A stretch of DNA of 64,000 bases from positions 80,866 to 144,865 of the forward strand of contig BDDD01002119.1 of the NCBI GenBank assembly GCA_001972305.1, in the 5' to 3' direction. The first letter of the stretch is position 1. Each line of letters starts with the position of its first letter. Source of the DNA: Cephalotus follicularis. Lineage: Eukaryota; Streptophyta; Magnoliopsida; Oxalidales; Cephalotaceae. Both the position numbers and the translations under genes were made by a program. Below, piece after piece: positions 23,498 to 35,405 of this stretch. The notes under the pieces are model-generated. The model saw only the letters and a program-made list of their open reading frames with translations, searched no databases and was not told the origin of the DNA.

Positions 23498-23656
23498 ATT
23501 TGCATCAGAGAGATTGTCAGCATGCTAGGTTAAAGTATTGAATTATAGAGAGAAGATTGAATGCACGATTTATGTTCCTACATATATCTATGCTGTTAAT
23601 AATGATTCATGTTATGAATCTAGTCTTTCCATTGCCTTTCCCTTATAATGTAGAAA

Positions 23657-24427
23657 ATGGATAACTAAAGAAGACCTGGCCGTAGAGCTAGAAGAGATGC
23701 TCCAACTTTAGTCATTGATGACGAATCAATGCATGAGGATGCGTTTCCTGAGTATAACCCAGACGCTCCACCTCCTAGAGCTTACCCTGATATATGATCG
23801 GAGATGTGTAATTCCATGGCACAAATGGGTAACCTCTTGGGACGTAGAGGTGTTAGAGCAGAACGAAGGCCATGGAGAGATGACTCTTTGACTCAGTTCT
23901 TGAAGCTAAAACCTCCAGCTTTCTTGGGATTTCCTGATCCTTCTATAGTAGGGTCTTAGCTTCTTCATCTAGAGAAGATCTTCCAAGTGTTGGAGTGTGA
24001 TGATGACCAGAAGTTAGTCTTGGCAGTGTACATGCTACAAGAGGAAGCTGAACATTGGTAGGCTATGGTTAATGTTGATTGGATAAGGAATGGAACGATT
24101 CATTCCTGGACTGATTTCCAGGCAAAGCTTAATACTTGGTACTATCCTTAGGATGAGAACAGACGGATGAGGAACTAAGCTAACACCAGACCTGCACCTC
24201 CTTCTTGGCAAGGTAGTGGTAGTGATAGTAATAGTGGCAAATCATATAAGACGGATAGCAGTGGTTCTCCTAGTTTGCAGAGCAGTAGTCTTTTCGGTAA
24301 TGGCAATCAGTCCCATTTCTTAAGGATGAGAGGCCAATCGCGCAATTCCCAGCGAAGTAAGAGGGTCCAGTCAGGGTACTCCTATCAGATTCTCCGATGT
24401 AGGCAACCAGTATATCTCAGTACCTTG
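23657..24427 (+). pseudogene. gag: Gag of element C (5' part)
   Basis: The ATG at 23657 is followed by a stop at codon 4, and at least five more stops follow. Recognisable parts are the QFLKLKPPAFLGFPDPS motif, LHLEKIFQVLECDDDQKLVLAVYMLQEEAEHW, and TDFQAKLNTWYYP. This is the plant gypsy Gag order of (p)PPxFxG, EkiFevl..d and F...YfP. The reading is cut at 24427 by element B within the segment before the zinc knuckle and resumes at 47105. Confidence 0.75.
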
Positions 24428-25384
24428 TGTAATGACCTCTATTTTCAATTAATGTATATTGCTCCAATTTTAAATAAAATATACATTTTAATTGAGATTA
24501 TTTGACCAATTATCATAAGAATTGTGATTTGTGAATGCTTGGGTTGAATTGAGATACGAATTGGTAAAACAAACTTAAGGAACCCTAAAATCAGCTCAAC
24601 CAGCCGACTGTCACAGGGTAACAGCCAACTGGCTGATGCGTGGTGTGACAGTCGACTGCCTGTTAAAGACAATTGACTGGAATGGTACAAAACAAGTGTC
24701 TGTGCATGCATGTGAGACAGAGCAGAGGCAATGCATGATGGACATGTGTCACGCGAGCCAGCAGCTGCCATCACATGCAAAAGGAGTGCCTTGCATGTAC
24801 TCTTGCAAGACAGAAATTGGGAGAAGAGAAGAGTGAGAGAGAAGTGAACATGTGAGAGAGAGAACGAGGAAGTGTTGAATGGAGAGTTAATGACTGAAAA
24901 TGGGAATTGAGGATACATTTGCCTTATAAACAGAAACCGCCTGAGGGTTTGGTTGTTAGAAAACACTGAACGAGAGAAAGATTATCTTGGAGCTTGCATG
25001 TTGAAGGATTGGAGCTCAAAGAAGGAGTTGAAGCTTTGATTCCTGGTAAGCTTCAAAATTTGGGATTATGGTTGAAGTTGTAGGCTAACAGTAGTACATA
25101 CGGCTTACTTGTCTACCATCCATAGTGTTAAAATTTAGTAATGGTAATGAAATTGGTTAAAAATGTGAATGTGGAGCTTAAGGAATTGTTGATAAGCCTC
25201 TAATTCGAATTTTTGTTGCTGTTATAGTTGTCTATGGGTATATGGATACTGATTCCACTATATATATATACCTTCTGTAACATGCAAAGATAGATGATTG
25301 CTGGATTGAGAGTTTGAGTTGGTGGAGAGCATTGGGCATTAAAGAGAGAGATCAATCCAATTTGACTTCGGGATAGCAATTGAG

Positions 25385-26610
25385 GTAGGGGTAATGACAT
25401 GTTTTTGAAGATATAATGTGCATATCATGTGTCGATGATTTCCTGTTTGATTGCATGTGTTGTTGAGTTAGTATTTTGGACATTGAATATGTATGCCCTG
25501 TTACGGCCTGCCTATTTCTGGGCAAAGCAGTCGACTGTTCTTCATGACAGTCGACTACTCAATCGAACCAGTCGACTGTTAAGAGCAAACAGTCGACTAC
25601 TAAATTAAAACAGCCGACTGTTCTTGAGAGCAGTCGACTGTCCTGGGACAAATTTCTGATATAGGTACTGTTAGGCCTTAAATTGAATGTAATTACCCTG
25701 GCCTCCATATGGGATGACTGTAACAGTCAATCCTGGCCTTAAATAATTACATATCATAAATTAAACAACGTATGCACTCCTTATGCGAATTGTGCAAGAC
25801 TGACTATGGTATGCTATTGACCTTATTGAATCCTTGAAATTGCTACTGTCCCTTACTGTTTTTGCTGTATATGCTATTGTTACCATTTGTACATACTAGT
25901 TTGAGGGTTCATAAACACTACTGTTCCCTTACTTTTAAAGGATTGAACCAACTAAGTGCTATATGCAAAATTAATGATTTCAACTATCATTTTCAAATCA
26001 AACCTAATGATTACTGATTTCCCTCCAATGAGAGGTATTGTTACTGTACTGAATATCGTTTTCCTCCTACGAGATGTACGATTACTGAATCGTTAAATGT
26101 TTCAAAAGAAAACAACCTTATTTTACATATAAACTTATGTAATATTACTACTGAATTGATTGAATTGATTTTCTATGATATTGCCGTTAGTCGAGTGATA
26201 GGAGACATCACTGGCTACGGAGGTGGTCCTATGTTCCAGGAGTTGGCTAGAGTACCCATCCAAACTGTCTGCAATGCAGATCTTGATTGTTAAACTACCC
26301 ACTAATGCCGGTAGTAATTGACCTGATCTATCATCTTCGGAGTGAAGGGTGATAGATAGGTGGTGCACAGTTGGTGCTAGGAGTTAGCGACATGTGACAC
26401 CCAAACCACTGTATTGATTGATTGTACCGTTGTGCGGTATGCTTGAATTGTACTGTCTATGGCCACTCGGCATGATTGCTTATATATTGGAATACTTAAA
26501 TACGTTATTTTAAATATAAAATTTCATACATGTTGCATTTATATATTCCTTATCATGCATTATTCCTACTTAGCCAAGTGAGGACAACAGTTAACCCCCT
26601 AAAATTTCAG
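25385..26610 (+). other. Candidate leader intron in the B LTR
   Basis: Donor GAG/GTAGGGG at 25385, acceptor ATTTCAG/ATTAAG at 26610. The branch-like element is TTAACCCCC here and CTAACCCCC in the 3' LTR copy near 46752. Inferred. Confidence 0.4.
25528..25641. repeat. Six-copy CAGTCGACTG array, 20-21 bp steps
   Basis: Copies begin at 25528, 25548, 25569, 25590, 25611 and 25631 (steps 20, 21, 21, 21, 20). The 10-11 bp between copies differ. The 3' LTR keeps all six at 45689-45801. Confidence 0.97.
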
Positions 26611-26941
26611 ATTAAGCAAGGGCGTTCGTAAGGTGCTGCTGAAGCTTTTGGAGAGCTTCTTTTCTGCTTAAGGTTGTTATTATTTACGTCGTATTGTATT
26701 TGTAATGAACGTTCACACTCCGTGTTGTTGTTTTACTTTCCTTATGTAAAAGGATAATTGCTGGTATTGTACGAGCACGTAGTACGGGCTGCGTGCGGAT
26801 GACTTTTATTTTATAATCCAGCTTATGGAATGCTTCTGCTTATATTGTTGAATTGGTGAATGAAATGCTGGATTATTATTTATTCCTGATATCACTATAT
26901 ATGCTTGTCTTAACGGAATTGAAAGGCGGGGTATGACAGCA

Positions 26942-26953
26942 TGGTATCAGAGC
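26942..26953 (+). other. Primer-binding site of element B
   Basis: TGGTATCAGAGC, complementary to the 3' end of initiator Met tRNA, lies three bases after the 5' LTR. Confidence 0.9.
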
Positions 26954-27041
26954 ATATTCCATATATGCTAGCTGGGATAAGTTTCTCGAAAATTGAGTGA
27001 ATTGTTTCCTAATGATTATGTCATTCCATATAGGAAACCGA

Positions 27042-28630
27042 ATGGACCTACGAAGAGGTAGAAGAGGAAGGTGTAGAACCAACGAAGGAGTCAATGCACC
27101 GCCAGTGCATGATAATAATCCGCCAGCGAATGAAGGAGTGAATGTTCCTCCAGTGCAAGACGAGAGGAGTAATTTTGACCGCATGGCTGACCTTTTCCAG
27201 TAGCAGATGCAAGCTAATGCGGCGAACATGGAACAGATTCGACAAATGTACGAGGCTAACCAGGCCTATCAGCATGCTCCTGAATCTTGTCATACCAGTG
27301 GATTTGGTAGAGATTTGGAGCGGTTCATGAGACAGAATCCTCCGATGTTCAATGGTGAGCTGAATGCTACTGTGGCCGAGCAGTGGATTAGAGACCTGGA
27401 GCCTTGGAGTGCACTGATGAGCAGAAACTCAACTTTGCTGTATACCGCTTATGGGGTGAGGCTACCTATTGGTGGGAAAGGACTGAAGCAAAGTGGGAAT
27501 CTCGGGGACTTGACAGGTCTTGGGACAGATTTCAGTCTGAGTTCCTTACAACTTATGTGCCACAGATAGAACGTGACCGGAGGGAGACCGAACTGAGGAG
27601 TTACGTCAAGGGGACATGACAGTAGCTCAGTACCAGACTACATTTGTGGAGCTGGCAAGACATAAACCTTATCTTGTGGAGGGTGAATCAGGAATGATCC
27701 GAAGGTTCCTAAAAGGCCTTCGACCTGACATCAGATCTAAACTGTTAATATTGCAGCTAACCTCTTTTGTAGATATTGCTGAAAGGGCGATGATTCTGGA
27801 AGCCGATGCGAATGAGAGAAGGGTGGAACGGACTCGTACTAATCAATCGAGGGCCGCACAGTCACAGGGGCAAGGGAGTAATAATCCTGCTAAGTCAAAA
27901 AAGTCCGACAACAAAGGTCAAGGGAGGTTCTCGACGCAGAAATTCACGATCAAGGACTCCTAACCGAAGCGGTCAACAGAATTCAGGTGGATGTACTTTT
28001 TGTGGTCGCCAGAACCATGATGAGACTGAATGCTGGAAAAAGATAGGGAAGTGCTTGAGGTGTGGTTCACAAGAACATATGCTGAACGGTTTCCCAATGA
28101 TGAGGGATCAAGCACGCGGACAACAAGGAAGTGCTGGTGCAAGTGGTAGTGTTGCGGATGCTCAACCGCGGAAGGATGCCGGGAAAGGGATTGTGAAAGG
28201 TAGGGTATACACCTTATCTAAAGATGATGTGCCAGAATCTACTACTGTTGTGGGAGGTACCATTCTTATATCTGGCATACTAGCTCATGTACTGATTGAC
28301 CCTGGTGCGACACATTCATTCATTGCATCTGAATTTGCTCGCAATTTCCATGGTATTACATCTAGATTACCTTATGTATTGGAGGTGAGTACTCCTGCGG
28401 GTACTTGTCTTCTATCTGACACCATAATGAAAGATTGTGAGATCATGGTAGCTGGGATTCAGTTATCTGCTGGCTTGATAGTATTACCTATCCGGGATTT
28501 CGATGCAATCTTGGGGATGGACTGGCTATATGCTCATCATGCTTGTGTTGATTGCTATAACAAGATGATGACCTTCTGCTCCGATCATTTCGTATACTCG
28601 AGCACAAAAGTATCTCAAGCAAGGATGTGA
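27042..28630 (+). pseudogene. gag-pro: Gag-protease of element B
   Basis: ATG at 27042 (MDLRRGRRGR). Breaks: stop at 27201, frameshifts near 27400, 27610 and 27930. Gag core runs from FMRQNPPMFNGELNATVAEQWI through AVYRLWGEATYWWE to FLTTYVPQIERDRRE. Two knuckles follow: CTFCGRQNHDETEC is intact, while the second, CLRCGSQEHMLNGF, has lost its last cysteine. The protease begins near VGGTILISGILAHVLIDPGATHSF, with the catalytic Asp in DPGA, and includes the ILGMDWLYAHHA block. It cuts the polyprotein in particles. The gag-pro frame ends at 28628-28630 because of a frameshift just before the protease-RT linker. Confidence 0.9.
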
Positions 28631-29215
28631 AGGCTATTTGGCGTATGTGATTGATCATACGAAAGGTATGCCTAGTATTGAACAAGTTCCTGTTGTATGT
28701 GAATTTCCTGATGTATTTCCGGATGATCTCACTTCGTTGCCACCGGAGAGAGATATAGAGTTCAGCATTGAACTATTGCCTGGGACTGCTCCTATATCCA
28801 AAGCACCGTACCGAATGGCTCCTGCTGAACTGAAGGAGTTGAAGACTCGATTGTAGGATTATCTTGATAAGGGCTTCATCAGACCGAGTGTGTCACCGTG
28901 GGGAGCACCGGTTCTGTTTGTGAAAAAGAAGGATGGATCAATGAGACTATGCATCGATTACAGGCTGCTAAATCAAGTAACGGTGAAGAACAAGTATCCT
29001 CTGCCACATATTGAGGAGTTGTTCGACCAATTGCAAGGCTCTACTGTATTCTCCAGACTTGACCTGAGAACATGTTATCATCAATTGAGGATCAGAGGAG
29101 GTGATGTGGAGAAGACCGCATTTCGAACCAGATATGGGCATTACGAATTTCTGATACTGCTGTTTGGTTTGACAAATGCTCCTGCAGCCTTCATGTGTTT
29201 GATGAACAAAGTGTT
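28631..29215 (+). pseudogene. pol: Reverse transcriptase of element B, N-terminal part
   Basis: Begins with the linker VCEFPDVFPDDL, ELLPGTAPISKAPYRMAPAEL and a stop at 28854, then the RT palm: [38 protein letters not shown] and [15 protein letters not shown], with the first catalytic Asp in DLR. It stops after LMNKVF, where element A is inserted, and continues at 42252. Confidence 0.92.
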
Positions 29216-29840
29216 TGTCATACCCCGTTTTCCCAGAAGGTAACATTAAAGCGGTAAGGCAATCAACACAACATAATTTAGCTTACGCAATATTAAGTAT
29301 AAACGAAAACTTCTGTAGCGGAAGCAATAACATAAAATAAGCTGGATTTCAATATGTATCACGCATCCCATACTACGTAATACCCAAAAGTTTATATAAA
29401 AATCCAACATCAAAGTCGATTGCCCATAAACGGAGCGTGATAATACAGTACGAAATAAAATAAACCATGGTATCCATCATTACATGACAGATATAAAACC
29501 ACGTTTCAATAATCCAATTAACATAGTCATTGTTCATTAATCCAGTACATAAAATAAGAGAAACAATTCAGTCTTCTCCTTAAGTATCCTTGCGTGCACC
29601 ATATCAAATCCCACTCCATCAACCTATTACAGTAGGGGTTAGCCTTTGTCCTCACTCAGCTAAGTGAATAAACTCTTAAATGCAGTTTGAGATATATGAT
29701 AATGAGTATCATGAATGTAAGGATCCATATTTCCATGTAAGATATTAATTGTGGAAATGATTTCTTTTGTGTTTTGGCAGATATTTCAGGGGACCCGTAG
29801 TATGACCCTACGCTTGGGGAGTACGGGGGTTCCGCTTAAA

Positions 29841-30141
29841 GCGCCGACGCTTTGGTAGTGACGGTCGACGCCTAGAAGCCTTCTATCTGCGTTTTAAACC
29901 AGTGCAAACAGTAGACGCTTAGTGCTAAAGAGTCGACGCTTTGGGTAACGGTCGACGCTTTGAAGTAAATGTCGACGCTTTAGGGTCTGGTAGGTCTGTT
30001 GACGTTGACGTTGACGTTGACACTGACGAAGACTTGAAAGCGTCGACGCTTTGTAGTAAAGCGTCAGCGCTTTAGTCGGGAGTGAGGTGAAAAATTTGGG
30101 AAAAACCCTTAACCGCCGACACTTTGAAGAAATCGTCGACG
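29841..30141. repeat. GTCGAC-type array of LTR K
   Basis: Cores at 29843, 29864, 29911, 29932, 29951, 29971, 30042, 30063, 30115 and 30135, steps 19-21 bp within groups, flanks AAAGC(G)...GCTTT. A (GTTGAC)n hexamer run fills 29998-30020. Confidence 0.92.
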
Positions 30142-30154
30142 CTTTAACATTTTC

Positions 30155-30162
30155 TATAAATA
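30155..30162 (+). promoter_or_regulatory. TATA box of LTR K
   Basis: TATAAATA 15 bp after the last motif of the array, followed by a 110-base purine-rich leader (30186-30300). Confidence 0.65.
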
Positions 30163-30446
30163 GCAGTGTTCGGTAGAAGTAAAATTTGAAGGAAAAATTG
30201 GGAGAAAAAAAAAAGAAAGAGAAAGAAGAGAAGGAAGAGAGGAAGAGAAAGAAGAGAAGGAAGAGAGAAAGAGAGAAAAAAAGGAAAGAGGAGATAAAAG
30301 AATTTTGTTGGGATTTTAGCATAGAAATTTCTTCAGAGTGGAGAAAAGAGAGAAGGAGGGTAGATTGTAAGGACTCCTATTCTTTTTCTAAAGATACTTT
30401 ATGTTAGGAATCTCTACTTATTCTTTTAAAGTTTTTTTATTATTCG

Positions 30447-30685
30447 GCTCAATTTAATTTTACTTTCCCATCGATATGATCGGTATATCCGTCTGACCGA
30501 GTGGAGGAAGTTATTTTATTTAATATTTCAAATAACAGTTTTATGCTCGTTGCAACTGTTTATTTTATCAATTCAATTTAATTTAACTTTCTCATCGATA
30601 TGATCGGTATATCCGTCTGACCGAGTGGAGGAAGTTAATTTTTAATTTAATATTTCAATTTAGCAATTTTTATGCTCGATATTTA
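30447..30685. repeat. 124-bp tandem duplication in LTR K
   Basis: The block CATCGATATGATCGGTATAT plus CCGTCTGACCGAGTGGAGGA begins at 30469 and again at 30593. Confidence 0.92.
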
Positions 30686-32393
30686 AATAACTTATTTATA
30701 TATATCTTTTATAATTATTACGTACCTACATTTTAAATTTCTGCCAATATTCGTGGTAAAATGTCTATTTTAAATTTATGTAAATTCTTAGATTCTACGT
30801 TGAATTGCTGCCAATTTCTTTACAAATTCTATACTACTATTTTAAAATATTTCCGTTTGAATTATAAATTTTAGAAAATGTTTTACAAAGTTATTTATGG
30901 ATGCTTTAAGCTGATCACTTGAAGTATCAAGAAATGATTATTTTTACAAATGAGAAAATGCAACATGCTGAGATGAACAACGACTGGATTGCGATCCAGG
31001 GTGGATTAATCTAGTAAAAGATTAATATGATTAATATGAGCGGAGAGTGCTCTCGGGCTTGCAATGCTTAGTAATGATAGTAATCGGGGAGTGCACAATG
31101 CCCCGGTGAAGCGAAAGGTTCAACAGGGTTATTTATGTTTTTTTTACAACCCCTCAGTACTTATTAAATATTCTGATTCATGAGATATAATCAGAAAAGC
31201 AATGATTGAATGTGAAATGTTTTATAAAAATACCAGAAAATGAATTTCAACAATGTTTTATTACGATAATTCTTACTGAGCTATTTTGGTGCTCACTCCT
31301 TTCAATGTTTTTGTTTTCAACTAAAATTTTTCCAGGAAGAGATTGAACGGGGAAAGTCGAGCTTTGGCAGGAGCTCATATGTGATATTTCGGAAGGAAAC
31401 TTTTTACGAATTATGTTACGAATATAGTTTGTGTAATAATTTAAGACATTATAAACTGATATTTTCCGCTGTATTATGTCCTTTGATAGATCCTGTGAAG
31501 ATGTATGATGATTTAAATAAGAATATGAAATTTTAAGGTTTAATATATCACGTTATTTATAGATATTAGCAATTAGTATGATTGTTAAAGGATTTGAGGT
31601 TTCACCCCACGTAACGCACCGAATCCTCGAAGTTCGCTTTGAGCATAAAATGGACTCGGATCTGGGGCGTTACAATGAATGAATGCATTATGATGCAGTA
31701 CAATATATATATATCGCAGTGTATACATGTATAAAGTATATGCATGTTCACAGTACAGGTATAACCTCATAAGGCTACATCGGCACAAGCAGTAAGTATG
31801 TCCCAAAAGGAACCAGACAAACAAGTCGTCATGACCGTCGCCACCTCCTGGCCCCAACGTCATGCACTCTTACCCCATCCCCGTTTGCGAACGGTTTGGG
31901 GCAAGTCCTCCTTACAGGTTGCTTAGCGCGACGGCTAAACAATCAACAGGATATTAGCACAGCGTCTAATAATCAACAAACACAAACACCGTACAGTACA
32001 AGTCAAGCAATAAAATATAATTACTTGATCAAATATATTTGTTTAAGATATATTACTCCGTTCTCAGGTTGTGATAAGTTATAAAACTTAAACAATACAG
32101 TTTCCTTGTGTAACCAATCCTTAAAACATTTCTCTGTCTTTGGAAAATACTTTCCCCGATCATTTGAAAATATATCTATATTTGGCGAATATACTTTTTC
32201 GTACAATCAATGATTATAATAATCATGCAAGCTTTTCAAAATGGTTAACACTTTTTTAGCAATCAACCACAATACAATTCATAGTTCAGTAATAATGCAA
32301 ACATATGCTCAGAATGCATATAGGATCGTTTCTAGAGTCATTTTGGGTCTAACGGGTCCTATTCGAGTGAAACTTTTCCAAACAGGGGGATAA

Positions 32394-33725
32394 GCGTCGA
32401 TGCTTATCCCCAGGGCGTCGACGTCTTTACTCTAAGGAACCAACAATTCATGCAGTTATTCCCAGGCGTTTTGTGACCAAAGACATCGATGCTTTTCCAA
32501 AGACGTCGATGTCTTTATGATACCAGGAGGTATCAGTTCGTGAATCTTGATTCTAGGGGAAAGAATCCGGCCCTTAAACCTTCATATAGACGAATCTCAC
32601 ACTCTCAAAGTGTAAGGCATGCTACTGGTTATCATAATATGTAACTAGAACATCAATTCATGAATAAACATGCAACCACAAGTGGGTATTTCACCACCCA
32701 CAGTGGACACTATTGTTCTAGAATTACCCAGAAAAGGCGTCGATGTTTTTACTCAAACATCGATGTCTTTCGCATTCACACACGAAGGCATCGACGTCTT
32801 TATGTAGGTGTCGACGTCTATTCAGCCCAGAACGTCATTTCCATGGTTTTAACACACCAGGTCATTACCAAACCATTCATTACACAAACCAGTTCAAATA
32901 TTCATGTAAATTATACATGCATGGTTACTTCGTACATCACAGTAGTCATCACAACGAATTCAGAGATTACAATTCACCCATTAACATGCAATTCATCAAT
33001 GCCATTCATTATCCTAAAACTCAAAATGCACGTATAAGAATCATCACTTTCGCCTACCTTTTTGTTCCAAGTTAGGAACTAAAAAGTCCACCTCTTTGTG
33101 TTCCAAGGGTTGCTCACAGCAGCTCCAAACTCGTCCCAAGTTGCAATCCCAGGAGCTTCGAGGTCCAAGCTCCAAGTGCTCAACAATGGTGGTTCTATCT
33201 TCTCTCTTTCTTTCTCTGTTCTGTCTCTTTTCGCACAGTGTTTAGTTGAGGAGGAGGGGAAGGAAGAGTTGTTTTATGCTGGCAGAAATCCTCCCCTTTT
33301 TCTCTTGTTTCACATGCATCCACACATACCCGTGTTCTCCTCTCTCTCCTTCCTGTTTTTGCCTCTCTTTCCATTTTCTTCTGCAGGTTGCAGGTGAAGA
33401 GATGGCACATCCCTTTGCATGCACCAGGTGAGGAACACGTTTTTGAGCATGCCTGCAAACACACCAGCATGATCAACACGTCGCATTGTGCATGTCAAGA
33501 TGCCTGAATGATGCCTCAAAAGTTGCCCCATTGCATGTTATTCTGTCAATGTATAACGTGAGAGATGTTCTTTTCAAAGACGTCGACGTCTTCCATTACA
33601 CGTCGATGTCTTTTCCTCCTTCATACGAGGGTGTCGATGTCTTCGTCCACATCGACGTGCATGTACATGCATTCACGTGCGCCCTTGTTCCCATAGGCGT
33701 CGTCGTCTTTCCAAAGACGTCAACG
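32394..33725. repeat. Two ACGTCGACGT arrays of the A left LTR
   Basis: Motifs at 32394-32530 and 32736-32822, then at 33580-33725, each with AAAGACGTCGACGTCTT-like flanks and pairs about 20 bp apart. Same positions as in the right LTR. Confidence 0.85.
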
Positions 33726-33931
33726 CGTTTACCCCAAAACTGCGTCGTTTGGCCTCTGATTGCATTTTTTGACATTTCTTTAACATCCCAAACATTCCCT
33801 CTTCCAAAATCTATCCTTTTAAATTTTGGAAAGCATCATCTAAGTCAGAAATTATGCCATTCTCATTAATTCAATAATAAGATTACACTTCAAATCGGAA
33901 TGTTACAATAACGAAAATCCCGAGCGTTACA

Positions 33932-33945
33932 TCCACCCCTCCTTC
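33932..33945 (-). other. Polypurine tract of element A
   Basis: Minus strand GAAGGAGGGGTGGA directly before the LTR start TGTAACGCTCG. Confidence 0.85.
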
Positions 33946-33976
33946 AAGGAATTTCGTCCTCGAAATTAACACAATT

Positions 33977-34558
33977 CTAAAACAAATGCGGGTAACGTGC
34001 TCGGATATCATCCTCACATTCCCAAGTTGCTTCATCCGGTCGATGAAATTGCCACTAAACCTTTACCATCAAAATGGTCCGGTTCCTCAATACTTGTGTC
34101 TTCCAATCCAAGATTCTCACGGGTGACTCCTCGCAGGAAAGATCATCCTTCATCGTAACCGAGTCAAAATCCAGGACATGTGATGGATCTCGGATATAAC
34201 CTCGTAGCATCAATATATGGAAGACATCATGTACGCCCGACAAAGTAGGAGGCAAGGCTAGCTGATACGCTACCTCCCCAACCCTCTCTAGAATCTCAAA
34301 AGGACCAATATAGCGTGGCGCTAACTTGCCCTTCTTCCCAAATCTTTGCACCCCTTTCCGCAGAGATACCTTCAAAAACACGTAATCTCCAACATTAAAG
34401 GTTAAAGGCCTTCTCTTCACACTGTCGGCATAGCTCTTCTGCCGACTCTGTGCTGCTAGCAACTTCTCTTTGATGAACTTGACTTTCTCCGAAGTCTCCT
34501 CCACCAAATCCGACCCAAGCAATGGTCGTTCACCAACCTCGTCCCAACAGATGGGTGA
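33977..34558 (-). pseudogene. pol: Integrase C-terminus and chromodomain-like tail of element A
   Basis: Continues the integrase on the far side of solo LTR K'. It has [30 protein letters not shown], the GDYVFLKVSLRKGVQRFGKKGKLAPRY block (GPY/F region) and LSCEESPVRILDWK...LRNRTILMVKV, then after one TAG stop WQFHRPDEATWE. The last segment is the degenerate chromodomain of Tekay/Del-type chromoviruses, thought to guide insertion to heterochromatin. Confidence 0.85.
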
Positions 34559-35405
34559 TATAACGCCCCCAACCCGAGTCCGCTTTATGCTCAAAGCAAG
34601 CTACGAAGAATCGGTGCGTTACGTGGGGTGAACCATTAACCATCAATTCGTTTAATTATTTAACGATCCATTTCATATCATTTAATCTTAACTTAGATTT
34701 AAAACCTAACATTATTACTCAATAAATTCACAGGATCACATATGCTTACATCTTTGAAACACCTAAATCTAAAAGGAAGTTCCATGCATCGTTTTCATCA
34801 GTGTACGAGGTGAACCCATCGGGACACATAGATTCGACCAATTGCTTGGTCTGGTAATCGATCCCTTCGTAGATGATTTGGCATAAATGCCACGTTTATC
34901 CCGACTAAAGCGCTGATGCTTTCCTACAAAGCGTCGCTGCTTTAAGTCTCCTCTAGGTCAACCTCAATACTTGATCTTCAAAGCATCGTCCGTTAAACTT
35001 GAAGCGCTGGCGCTTTACTTCAAAGCGTCGCCGCTTTCGTCCAAGCGTCGTCGGTTAGAGGCACTTGTCCAATTTCATATCGCACTGGTTTAAAGCGCCG
35101 TTAGGAGGGGTCTAAGCGTCGCCTGTTACTACCCAAGAGTCGACACTTGAAGTGGAACTGTCGGCGCTTAAGACAGTTTTCCTTCTCAACACTTAGCCAA
35201 ATTCCATTTTCTTCCGGGGGCGCTGCCACCGAGCCCCTGCCCGCTGTCCAGGCAGCGGGACCCCCCATCCGCTCACCGGGGAGCGGAACCCCCGAACCCC
35301 CGGAGCGTAGGGTCAAACAACGGGTCCCTTGAAACATTTTCCAACTACACAATAGCAATCATCTTTCCATAATTAATATCTTTAATGGAAATTCGGGTCA
35401 TTACA
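34559..35405 (-). mobile_element. Solo LTR K' in the A integrase, TSD GGTGA
   Basis: 847 bp; minus strand TGTAATGACCCG to GGGGGCGTTATA, with GGTGA at 34554-34558 and 35406-35410. It matches LTR K at both ends but lacks about 1.1 kb of the middle. It carries its own motif array and a GC-rich 35210-35310 block. Confidence 0.93.
34907..35170. repeat. Exactly 21-bp phased motif array of LTR K'
   Basis: Cores begin at 34912, 34933; 34985, 35006, 35027, 35047; and 35097, 35118, 35139, 35160. All in-group steps are 20 or 21 bp although the cores have drifted (GCTGAT, GTCGCT, ATCGTC, GTCGCC, GTCGAC). Confidence 0.92.

Larger units (their letters stand above)
24428..26938 (+). repeat. 5' LTR of element B
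   Basis: 2511 bp. Motif arrays at 24601-24675 and 25528-25641, a TATAAAC box near 24924, and candidate intron signals (donor 25385, acceptor 26610). The 173-codon minus-strand ORF here is chance. Confidence 0.95.
29716..31674 (+). mobile_element. Solo LTR K, TSD ATGAA
   Basis: 1959 bp from TGTAAGGATCC to GGGGCGTTACA with ATGAA at 29711-29715 and 31675-31679. The uninterrupted site ATCATGAATGAATGC is present at about 40000 in the other A LTR, confirming a clean insertion. No coding sequence. K' at 34559 is a shorter relative. Confidence 0.95.
29216..33931 (-). repeat. 3' (left) LTR of element A, split by solo LTR K
   Basis: TGTCATACCCCG to GAGCGTTACA. About 2.75 kb without K and its duplication, matching the 2744 bp of the other LTR. 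Motif arrays at about 32394-32822 and 33580-33725. Confidence 0.93.

Noticed and set aside
24445..24966. 173-codon minus-strand ORF
   Set aside because: It spans the start of the B LTR; the copy in the 3' LTR is broken into two ORFs, as expected for non-coding DNA.
29894..30407. Phe/Ser-rich and Lys/Glu-rich ORFs on both strands
   Set aside because: They translate the purine-rich leader of LTR K; low complexity only.
33098..33869. Several 90-127 codon ORFs
   Set aside because: They lie in the A LTR and recur in shifted, broken form in the other LTR (41413-42184).
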